A DNA stretch of 12,445 nt, from positions 1 through 12,445 of the forward strand of contig CAZPJD010000166.1 in NCBI GenBank assembly GCA_964586775.1. The letters run 5' to 3'. The notes under the pieces were generated by a model. The model did not search any database, was not told where the DNA came from, and saw nothing but the letters and a program-made list of their open reading frames with translations. Each line of letters starts with the position of its first letter. Position 1 is the stretch's first letter. Positions 1-7,326 of this stretch are shown in pieces. This DNA is from JADLEX01 sp964586775. Lineage in GTDB: Bacteria > Lernaellota > Lernaellaia > JACKCT01. The position numbers and the translations under genes are program-made.

Positions 1-2
1 CG

Positions 3-3000
3 GCGGAAGAGACGCAGCGCCTCGTTCGACATGGGGCGCCGACGAACGAACGACTCGCCGAACTGCTGCTCCTGATCACCCAGACCGACCCGGCCACGAA
101 AACCAAGGAAGAAAACCTGCTCACCGACCTGTGGAACGACCTGTCGCCGATTTATCTCGACCAAGCGGACATCGCCGACGTCGATCTCGAAGTTGACGAA
201 CCCGCGAGCGGCGTTCAGACACTCACCCACCAGGGATTCCTGACGGACGCGAAAAAGGCCGCGCTGCTGGCCTCTTTGGACCAGATGCCGGAAAAGCGCG
301 ACCTCCTCAAGTCGTTGTTGGACGAAATCCAGAATCAGACGAAGTCATTCCGCCTTTCTCCCGCGGATTCCCCGATGACGTTCGAGCCGGAGGCTCATCC
401 CTTCGGCGAACTCGAAGAACCGCGGGATCCGGCGGATTTCGTCAACGAGCCGAATATCGAAGTATTCACGGATGTTCAAGATGACGGAACACTTGTGCAA
501 AGAGTCGTTTATCACGGTCTGTTGACGTCCGAAAAACTCGCGCAGCTTCAAACGACTTATGCTGTACAGCCGTCATGGTTTATCGATACAATGCTTCCAG
601 AAATTCGTGACAAGCAGAAGCAGGTTTTCACGGCGTTCTTCGACCAATATCTGAAAAACGGCAATTTCTTTGGAGATGGCGATCAACTGTCGGCATTTTG
701 TAAAGTTGCCTATGCCGCGTACGAAGACTACGATGAGGCGTCAGGGTTGTCATCATTTGATTCCGAGGTCGAACGACGTATCTCCATTCTGGCGCCCCTT
801 CTTGCACAAATGAAATCGAAATTGACGCACGCATTTTATGCTGACCATATATCGAAGATATTTGATGCCGAACCGGCGCTCATCGAGTTCGTTTTGGCGA
901 ACACAACGAGTCAGGATGGCGCGCTTTTCGATGTGTTTTCGTCGGCGGGCAAACAAAGTGTGTCCGTGACGTACTCGTACAACACCGGCGAATCCTTTTC
1001 GACCACCGTGACCGCCGTGTCGACCGTCGTTTTGCCCGATCCGGTATCGCCGGCCACCACAACTGTCCGAGCGTTGTTCGAAGGGTATCTGCAGGTCGAT
1101 CATTCCGGATCCTATCGTTTCTTGGCCAAGCCGCCGGACGACCCGGCGACGAGCGTTTCCCTGACCATCGACATCGAGGGCGTCACGCAGACAGCGAACG
1201 GAACGCACGCGGCGCCGCTGGCGATGACGGTGGAGCTGAAAGCCGGCGTATTTTATCGTCTCGCATTCGATGTCCCTCCAGTGCAGCCGGGGAATGGAAT
1301 TGGCGCCGTTCAACTCGAGGTAGTCCCGGAAGGCGCATCGTCCGGCGCGGAGTCGCGCGTGACGCTGTTTCCGCTGGACGCGGACAATCCCGTGCCGGCC
1401 GCTTACACGCTGCTGCGCAAAATCGTCCAGGTCGTCAAAGCGCTCGGGTTGAGCCCCGCGGAGTTCCGGTATTTTGTGGAGTACGGGAGCGACTTCGACG
1501 GATTCGACCCCGGCGGCTGGGCCGTACAGCCCGTCGCCGGCGCACCGGAAGTCTTTCATCAACTGATGCGCCTCGACGCCTATCGCCGACTGAAAGCCGA
1601 TCTCGGCGGCGAGACCGAGGACCTGATCGGGATCTTCGACGCGGCCGGATCCGTCGTTGACAGTGCGTCGTGGGTTGAGCTGTGTGAACGCCTGGCAAAG
1701 GTCACGCGTCGCGACCCGGGGGCCGGCGTCATCGAAAAGACCGTCGAGTCGCTGGGCTTTTTCCCCGCGAAAAAGGCGGCGGCGCGGCTCGTCGACGAGC
1801 GCGGCGTCAAGTGGTTGTGGGAAGCCTTGCAGGCGTCGGAACGCTTCGGCGCCCCCGCCGAGCAGATGAGTGCGTGGGTCGCGCCGGCGGCCGGCTTCAA
1901 CCTGGCGTTCCGAAACGCACAGAACATGCGCTCCGCGATCAAAGCGCGTTTCTCGTCGGACGAGTGGCGACTGATCGCGCGGCCAATTTTCGACGAACTG
2001 CGCAGGCAGAAGCGCGATGCCCTCGTCGCGTACATCCTGGATCGGGACGATACCCTGGAGACGGTCGAGCACCTCTACGAACGCCTGCTGATCGACCCGG
2101 GGATGGAGCCCGTCGTCCAGACGTCGAGGCTCCGCTTGGCGATCTCGTCCGTGCAACTGTTCATCCACCGCTGCTTGATCGGGCTGGAACCCGAGGTGTT
2201 ACCGTCGGCCATCCAAAAGGATCGCTGGGAATGGATGCAGCAATACCGGGTCTGGGAAGCGAACCGCAAGATCTTCCTGTATCCCGAGAACTGGCTCGAA
2301 CCCGAGTTTCGCGACGACAAGAGCCATCTGTACCAGAACCTCGAAAGCACGCTGCTCGCCGGCGAGGTGACGGACGAAAAGGCGCACGAGGCGTTCTCCA
2401 CGTACGTGTCCGGCTTGGAGCAAATCGCGCGGCTGGAAATCATGACGCTGTACTGCGAGGAACGGGATTCTGACGATTCGACACAAAAAATCTTCCACGT
2501 CGTGGGACGCACCTACGGCAGTCCTCACAAGTATTTCTATCGACGCTTTGCCGATGGGATGTGGGCACCGTGGATCCCCGTGGACGCGGAAATCGACAGC
2601 GACCATCTCGCGGGGGCCGTATGGCAGGGAAAATTCACTCTCTTCTGGGTCACGGTGAATTCCGAACAGGCGCGCCAAGAGAAAAAAACAGGGCCAGTCT
2701 TGCCGGTTAACTTGCCGATAAAGCTGATTTATCGACTCGGCTGGGCGGAGTACGTTGATGGTCACTGGTCAAATTCGGTATCCAACACTGGGAAAAATGC
2801 AATGATATTTCAAACTACCGAACAAAGGCAGGCCTACCAACACGATTTCAAACTTCGCGTAACGATAAAATATTCTAACGACGGGCCGAGTCAATCCATC
2901 CAGATCAATCTCATCGGCATTCACAGTGGTTACTTCCTCCTCAAGAGTAAGAATGACGCGTTGATTGCAGTACCTCCGAACGACGATCAGGAAATTGCAT

Positions 3001-3842
3001 TTTATAAAACAAGCGTTTTCGAAGAAGATCCCTATTGGCGTGCAAATCGTCAATTGGTGGTTAAAGATCCAAATGTGAGAGATAGCGAGATACAGCAGCC
3101 AGCTCGCATTGACGTCATTCTGGATGAATGCGATCGTGAAGATGGTCGCGATCTCCATCCGGTCGTGATGAGCGCAAATATTCCTCATATGAACAATCAT
3201 GCCGTTGCCAAATACCTCAGTCCATTTTTCTTTCAAGATAAACAAAACACACTCCTTGGGATACCGGACCTTCGATTAACTAAGTTTATCGAAGATGAGG
3301 ACGATGTTCCGCAGACGGGGCTCGTTGATTTCGGAGTAGCGCCCCCTGGTCACTTCGTTCGACCGCCTCGACTCGGTCCGCAATCTGAGATCGCTTCGGG
3401 TGATCCCATCGAGCAGCCCGACGTGATGGCACATTTCGATCCGCAGACGCTGGATCCGGGTGATTACGAATGGCTGAATGAAAGTAACGCGAAGGAAGAT
3501 CTCAAGTCCAGATTCATCGAGTTAGTCGGGAGTGCTCCAGATCTCAGCACCGATCCGATCGTGGGCGCGGGCGTTCGGTTGATGCTCGGCGACTCGCCGA
3601 TCGGCCCGACGGGCTTCGACGACAGCCTGCTCTTGACTAACACACCTGAGAGTAACCGGGCATTGAGCCTTGTGGCTCTCACGGGCGAAATCGCCGAGGT
3701 GTCGCAGAAGGCTCAAAATCGAACGGCGGGCGTCAAGGCTTACTCGCGAGCGGGCACGGAAACGGGGGAAATCACCCTCGTCGGCTCAGCCGGGTACTTT
3801 CTGGGGGTGGGCTATCAGGGGCCTGGCGAAACGGAAATTTGA
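3..3842 (+). CDS. Tc toxin subunit TcA, N-terminal/middle chain (5' partial)
   Basis: This is the receptor-binding shell half of a split TcA toxin subunit. The frame is open from the first full codon at base 3, so the true start lies off the left edge; 1279 residues are visible (numbered from base 3). Residues about 70-200 hold two copies of a G-[FL]-L-T motif unit. Residues about 340-446 look like a PA14-type jelly roll. A helical region follows to about 700. From 707 comes the TcA hallmark, TSRLRLAISSVQLFIHRCL, then a W-E-W-M...YRVWEANRKIFLYPENW stretch (742-770) and the neuraminidase-like domain (about 830-1080, ending near FFFQDKQNT). The last roughly 160 residues are unassigned. No function beyond target-cell binding and shell formation is inferred. 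The TTG at 276 is not the start, because coding continues upstream. The C-terminal half is encoded by the next gene, 27 bases downstream. Several stretches are much more AT-rich than the flanking genes. Confidence 0.93.
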   Translation, partial: AEETQRLVRHGAPTNERLAELLLLITQTDPATKTKEENLLTDLWNDLSPIYLDQADIADVDLEVDEPASGVQTLTHQGFLTDAKKAALLASLDQMPEKRDLLKSLLDEIQNQTKSFRLSPADSPMTFEPEAHPFGELEEPRDPADFVNEPNIEVFTDVQDDGTLVQRVVYHGLLTSEKLAQLQTTYAVQPSWFIDTMLPEIRDKQKQVFTAFFDQYLKNGNFFGDGDQLSAFCKVAYAAYEDYDEASGLSSFDSEVERRISILAPLLAQMKSKLTHAFYADHISKIFDAEPALIEFVLANTTSQDGALFDVFSSAGKQSVSVTYSYNTGESFSTTVTAVSTVVLPDPVSPATTTVRALFEGYLQVDHSGSYRFLAKPPDDPATSVSLTIDIEGVTQTANGTHAAPLAMTVELKAGVFYRLAFDVPPVQPGNGIGAVQLEVVPEGASSGAESRVTLFPLDADNPVPAAYTLLRKIVQVVKALGLSPAEFRYFVEYGSDFDGFDPGGWAVQPVAGAPEVFHQLMRLDAYRRLKADLGGETEDLIGIFDAAGSVVDSASWVELCERLAKVTRRDPGAGVIEKTVESLGFFPAKKAAARLVDERGVKWLWEALQASERFGAPAEQMSAWVAPAAGFNLAFRNAQNMRSAIKARFSSDEWRLIARPIFDELRRQKRDALVAYILDRDDTLETVEHLYERLLIDPGMEPVVQTSRLRLAISSVQLFIHRCLIGLEPEVLPSAIQKDRWEWMQQYRVWEANRKIFLYPENWLEPEFRDDKSHLYQNLESTLLAGEVTDEKAHEAFSTYVSGLEQIARLEIMTLYCEERDSDDSTQKIFHVVGRTYGSPHKYFYRRFADGMWAPWIPVDAEIDSDHLAGAVWQGKFTLFWVTVNSEQARQEKKTGPVLPVNLPIKLIYRLGWAEYVDGHWSNSVSNTGKNAMIFQTTEQRQAYQHDFKLRVTIKYSNDGPSQSIQINLIGIHSGYFLLKSKNDALIAVPPNDDQEIAFYKTSVFEEDPYWRANRQLVVKDPNVRDSEIQQPARIDVILDECDREDGRDLHPVVMSANIPHMNNHAVAKYLSPFFFQDKQNTLLGIPDLRLTKFIEDEDDVPQTGLVDFGVAPPGHFVRPPRLGPQSEIASGDPIEQPDVMAHFDPQTLDPGDYEWLNESNAKEDLKSRFIELVGSAPDLSTDPIVGAGVRLMLGDSPIGPTGFDDSLLLTNTPESNRALSLVALTGEIAEVSQKAQNRTAGVKAYSRAGTETGEITLVGSAGYFLGVGYQGPGETEI
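201..590 (+). repeat. Two divergent protein-level repeat units near the TcA N-terminus
   Basis: Two segments of the translated protein share a pattern: a Val-containing strand, then H-Q-G-F-L-T or Y-H-G-L-L-T, then a K/A/L-rich helix. The first motif glycine is at base 234 and the second at 516, 94 codons apart. Each unit is preceded by an acidic stretch with D-x-V/D-x-D character. DNA identity is low, so these are old duplications and not a recent DNA repeat. Further copies may lie upstream of the window. Confidence 0.5.
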
Positions 3843-3858
3843 CGCGGCACGCATCGAC

Positions 3859-3866
3859 GGAGGTGA
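3859..3866 (+). promoter_or_regulatory. Strong ribosome binding site for the second TcA chain
   Basis: GGAGGTGA is an eight-base perfect match to the complement of the 16S rRNA 3' end. It leaves six bases between its GGAGG core and the ATG at 3870. It fixes the start of the second TcA gene and shows that this gene initiates on its own. The TGA within this site is also an in-frame stop (3864-3866), the second after the stop of the first gene. Confidence 0.85.
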
Positions 3867-3869
3867 CTC

Positions 3870-6800
3870 ATGGTAATCATCAACGATCACTTTTCGAGAG
3901 ACAATCAGCAGACGGCGCTAACGACTGCGGGAATCGGCACATGCGCTCTTCAATGGGCTATTGAAGTAGAATTCCGGACCCACTTTCACCCCTATGCCGA
4001 GAAGCTGGCGGCGTGGATGGCGGAAGGTTCGGTAGCCGCCTTGCAGTCAGCAGACACAAATGAGGAGGAGTTTAAGGAAAAAGACATTTTTGGAACCAAA
4101 AACTCCTTCCCGGCGGATGGATACGTCACGACAACCGCCGTCAACGTTGAGCATAAACCGAAGAAAAATATTGATTTTTCTTCAAATGGCGCCTATTCGG
4201 TCTATAACTGGGAGCTTTTTTATCATATTCCCTTGACCATCGCCATCCATCTGAGTCGCAATAAACGATACGAAGAAGCGCGAAACTGGTTTCACTACAT
4301 ATTCGACCCGACCGACGCAAGCGGCGGTCCAGCTCCGCAACGATTTTGGAAGGTCAAATCATTAAAATTCACAGAAATGGAAAATATTCGAGATATTGTA
4401 AATGCATTAACGGATGCACAGAGCAATTCCAGTTTAGTAGATTCGATCGAGGCTTCCATCGAAGCGTGGAAAAACAACCCATTTCGCCCTCATGTCGTCG
4501 CACGTTATCGTCCTGCCGCATACATGTATAAAACCATCATGGCCTACTTGGACAATCTGATCGCTTGGGGAGACGATCTCTTTCTCCAAGATACGGGCGA
4601 GTCGATCAACGAAGCCGCGATGTTTTATGTCTTGGCGGCGAATATTCTCGGCGATCGTCCGCAAACGTCACCTCGGTACAATCCATCCCCGGCGAAACCA
4701 AAAACGTACAACGACCTGAAGAACATCACACAGTCCGTTCAGTTCGCGGCGGAGCAGTTGACGACGGGCTGCAGAACCAACGCTCCCGCCGCGGATGCCA
4801 GCTCGGCGGGAATCGGTTGGCCCGGCCCGCACGGCGTCAAGGACCATCCGTCCACCGTCCTCGCGACGTACCTGAGTTTCTCCCCCTACTTCTGCGTGCC
4901 GGACAACGCCGACGTCCTCAAATACTGGGATACGGTCGCCGACCGGCTGTTCAAGATTCGCAACAGCCTGAACGTCAAGGGTGTCTTCCGGCAGCTTCCG
5001 CTATTCGAACCGCCCATCGACCCAGCATTGCTGGTGCGCGCTCGGGCTGCGGGTCTCGACATCGGCAAGGTTGTCCGCGGCCTTGGCCAGCCGCTGCCTC
5101 TGGTGCGTTTCCGGCTTCTGCTTCAGAAGGCGGCGGAGATCTGCCAGGAGGTGAAGACGCTCGGCGGAAATCTCCTGTCCGTGCTGGAGAAAAAAGACGA
5201 CGAGGCGATGTCCATTCTGCGAGCCCGGCACGAGCGCGTGGTGCTGGAGATGGCCGAGTCCGTGAAATACGGCCAGTGGCAGGACGCGATCAAGTCACGT
5301 GAAGGCTTGGAAGAATCCTTCGGAAACGCCGTTCAACGCTACACCTACTATGAGATGCTTCTGGGCAAGAAGGAGAGCGCGATCGACGTCCCGGAGCTGC
5401 ACGAGTTTGACGCGTCGGAACTGGAGCGGATGAAGCTGAGGCTCAGGGAGCCGGAGATGCACCTCCGCCGCATCGACGTCAAACTGGCCGGAAACGTGGA
5501 GGATCAGCAAAAAATCAGCACGTACGAGGCGTCCGACCTGGGTGGGCTCAAGGATGCTCAAAAGCTGCACGAAAAGGCCGTCGATGAGCGAAAGCGTGTC
5601 GCGGAGATCAATCAGCAGCCCCAGGTCACAACCACGGCAGGAGGTAAGCTGCCCGGCAATTGGGGGCTGCCTTTTGATGTAGGCGTTTCGATCAGCTACG
5701 GTTCTGAGCAGATTGCCGCGGTCCACGCCGCCAATGCGGACAGGTACGAGGCGCGGGCGGCGATGAAAACCTACGAGGCCGGCACCGCGTCGAAAATGGG
5801 CGGATACGAACGCCGCGAGCAGGAGTGGGCCTTTCAAAGCAACACAGCGGCCGGCGAAATCACGCAGAGCTACAAGCAACTGCGGGCGGCGCAGATCCGC
5901 GAGGCGGTGGCCGAGCGGGAATGGAAAAACCACAAACAGCAGATCAAACACGCGGATGAAATCGAGCGATTTCTGACGAACGAAAAAAAAGGGAAGCTGA
6001 CCAATCAGGCGTTCTACGCGTGGATGAAGCGCGAGGTGACGGGGCTGCACGCCAAGTGCTTCGACTTGGCGTACGACGTGGCGAAAAAAGCCGAACGGGC
6101 GTTGCAGCACGAGCTCGGCGACGACAGCCTGAGCTTCCTCCAGTTCGGGTATACCGCCGGCAAGGAGGGGCTGTTCGCCGGGGAGAAACTCCATCTCGAC
6201 ATCAAACGGATGGAGATGGCCTACCACGAAATGAACGAACGCGAGTACGAGCTCACCAAGCACGTCAGCCTTTTGCAGGTCGATCCCATGGCGCTCGTGA
6301 CGCTGCGCACGACCGGCCAATGCGTGTTCTCCCTGTCGGAGGAACTCTTTGATTTCGACGGCCCCGGGCACTACTTCCGCCGAATCAAGTCGGTGTCGCT
6401 GAGCATCCCGTGCGTCGCCGGACCCTATGCGGGCGTGAACTGTCGCCTGACCCTGCAACGGAGCCGAATCCGGACATCCGCATCGCTCGCCGCCGGGTAC
6501 GCCGAGAACACCGCGGACAGCGCCGGCGACCTGCGTTTTCAGACGTATCGCGGACGCATCCAAAGCGTCGTAACCAGCTCCGGACAGGGCGACAGCGGGT
6601 TGTTCGAGACGAACCTGAACGACGAGCGCTACCTGCCCTTCGAGAATTCGGGCGTGATCGCCACGTGGGAGTTGAAACTACCGGGCGATCCGAGCCGTGC
6701 CGAGCCGTGTCCGTTCGACTACGACACGATTTCGGATGTCGTCCTGCACATCCGTTACACCGCGCGCGAGGGCGGGGACCGCCTGCGCGGCGCGGCGATG

Positions 6801-7232
6801 CAGAATCTGCGGATCATGATGACCGATGAAAGGGGCGTCGGCGCGGCAAGGCTGCCCCTGACGCGGATGTTCTCCGTTCGACATGAGTTTCCGACCGAGT
6901 GGGCTGCGTTCAAGGCATCCGAAGACGACTTTCCGCCGTTGGTCATCCCGCTGCGCGAAGAGCACTATCCCTATTGGAGCAAGAACTGGATTCCCGATGG
7001 GGCCGTCACCCGACGGTACTATCTGGCGCGGTCGGAGGGCACGCCGACGGGAAACCAGTTTGTCGCGCGGTCGCCGGGATTCTCGGAGAGGGTTGTTTCG
7101 TTGGACAGCGCTCGGCAACACGCGTCGATCGGCGAATTCAATTTTGCGAACTGCGCGAACGATGGCGCGGCGAACGACATCTCCAAGGCGATCGACGATC
7201 TGTGGATCGCGCTCACCTGGACCGGAGCGTGA
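3870..7232 (+). CDS. Tc toxin subunit TcA, C-terminal chain (pore/stalk and TcB-binding domain)
   Basis: This 1120-residue protein supplies the membrane-inserting syringe and the TcB docking site of the Tc toxin. Residues 112-154 carry YNWELFYHIPL and a W-F-H-Y-I-F-D-P-T motif. Residues about 206-264 carry RPHVVARYRPAAYM and NLIAWGDDLF. Residues about 351-398 carry WDTVADRLFKIR and LPLFEPPIDPALLVRA. All are strongly conserved in TcA C-terminal halves. Long charged helices follow (about 430-580 and 640-810, with GGYERREQEW at 644), flanking a Gly-rich, weakly hydrophobic stretch at about 585-625 that would be the pore tip. The TcB-binding domain starts near LFDFDGPGHYFRRIKSVSL (826 on), includes FDYDTISDVVLHIRYTAREG (949 on) and runs to FSVRHEFPTEW (about 1000-1010). 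About 110 further residues follow. There is no signal peptide, as is usual for Tc subunits. The start is set by the strong ribosome site. The first about 200 codons are AT-rich. Confidence 0.96.
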   Translation: MVIINDHFSRDNQQTALTTAGIGTCALQWAIEVEFRTHFHPYAEKLAAWMAEGSVAALQSADTNEEEFKEKDIFGTKNSFPADGYVTTTAVNVEHKPKKNIDFSSNGAYSVYNWELFYHIPLTIAIHLSRNKRYEEARNWFHYIFDPTDASGGPAPQRFWKVKSLKFTEMENIRDIVNALTDAQSNSSLVDSIEASIEAWKNNPFRPHVVARYRPAAYMYKTIMAYLDNLIAWGDDLFLQDTGESINEAAMFYVLAANILGDRPQTSPRYNPSPAKPKTYNDLKNITQSVQFAAEQLTTGCRTNAPAADASSAGIGWPGPHGVKDHPSTVLATYLSFSPYFCVPDNADVLKYWDTVADRLFKIRNSLNVKGVFRQLPLFEPPIDPALLVRARAAGLDIGKVVRGLGQPLPLVRFRLLLQKAAEICQEVKTLGGNLLSVLEKKDDEAMSILRARHERVVLEMAESVKYGQWQDAIKSREGLEESFGNAVQRYTYYEMLLGKKESAIDVPELHEFDASELERMKLRLREPEMHLRRIDVKLAGNVEDQQKISTYEASDLGGLKDAQKLHEKAVDERKRVAEINQQPQVTTTAGGKLPGNWGLPFDVGVSISYGSEQIAAVHAANADRYEARAAMKTYEAGTASKMGGYERREQEWAFQSNTAAGEITQSYKQLRAAQIREAVAEREWKNHKQQIKHADEIERFLTNEKKGKLTNQAFYAWMKREVTGLHAKCFDLAYDVAKKAERALQHELGDDSLSFLQFGYTAGKEGLFAGEKLHLDIKRMEMAYHEMNEREYELTKHVSLLQVDPMALVTLRTTGQCVFSLSEELFDFDGPGHYFRRIKSVSLSIPCVAGPYAGVNCRLTLQRSRIRTSASLAAGYAENTADSAGDLRFQTYRGRIQSVVTSSGQGDSGLFETNLNDERYLPFENSGVIATWELKLPGDPSRAEPCPFDYDTISDVVLHIRYTAREGGDRLRGAAMQNLRIMMTDERGVGAARLPLTRMFSVRHEFPTEWAAFKASEDDFPPLVIPLREEHYPYWSKNWIPDGAVTRRYYLARSEGTPTGNQFVARSPGFSERVVSLDSARQHASIGEFNFANCANDGAANDISKAIDDLWIALTWTGA

Positions 7233-7254
7233 CGGAAGTGTCCGTGATTTTTTT
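7232..7254 (+). terminator. Weak terminator-like hairpin after the TcA C-terminal gene
   Basis: A five-base-pair stem (ACGGA 7232-7236 with TCCGT 7241-7245, loop AGTG) is followed two bases later by seven T residues (7248-7254). The stem overlaps the last base of the stop codon. It is short for an intrinsic terminator, so at most partial termination is expected. That could lower expression of the two downstream genes relative to TcA. It may also be a chance match. Confidence 0.3.
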
Positions 7255-7314
7255 CGAATGACCACGACTCGAATCAACGTGCACGGATCGGCCCAGCGGA
7301 TCGAAACCGTGTGA

Positions 7315-7320
7315 AGGGAG
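7315..7320 (+). promoter_or_regulatory. Ribosome binding site for the beta-helix protein
   Basis: AGGGAG lies six bases before the ATG at 7327 and supports that start. The spacing and purine-rich sequence are normal for a Shine-Dalgarno site. Confidence 0.7.
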
Positions 7321-7326
7321 ACGGAA

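Noticed and set aside
276..278. TTG as the start of the first TcA gene
   Set aside because: The frame is open upstream to the window edge and a repeat unit homologous to one downstream begins at about base 207, so 276 is internal.
753..2168. A 471-codon minus-strand frame opposite the first TcA gene
   Set aside because: Arg/Gln-rich low-complexity translation with no motif; the plus-strand frame has TcA homology throughout.
3840..3866. Pseudogene, frameshift or TGA recoding joining the two TcA genes
   Set aside because: The genes are in the same frame but two TGA stops separate them. The second gene has an excellent ribosome site, and no in-frame TGA is used as a sense codon in any of the four genes.
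5295..6563. A 422-codon minus-strand frame opposite the second TcA gene
   Set aside because: Overlaps the most conserved TcA helical and TcB-binding segments; no independent motif or ribosome site seen.
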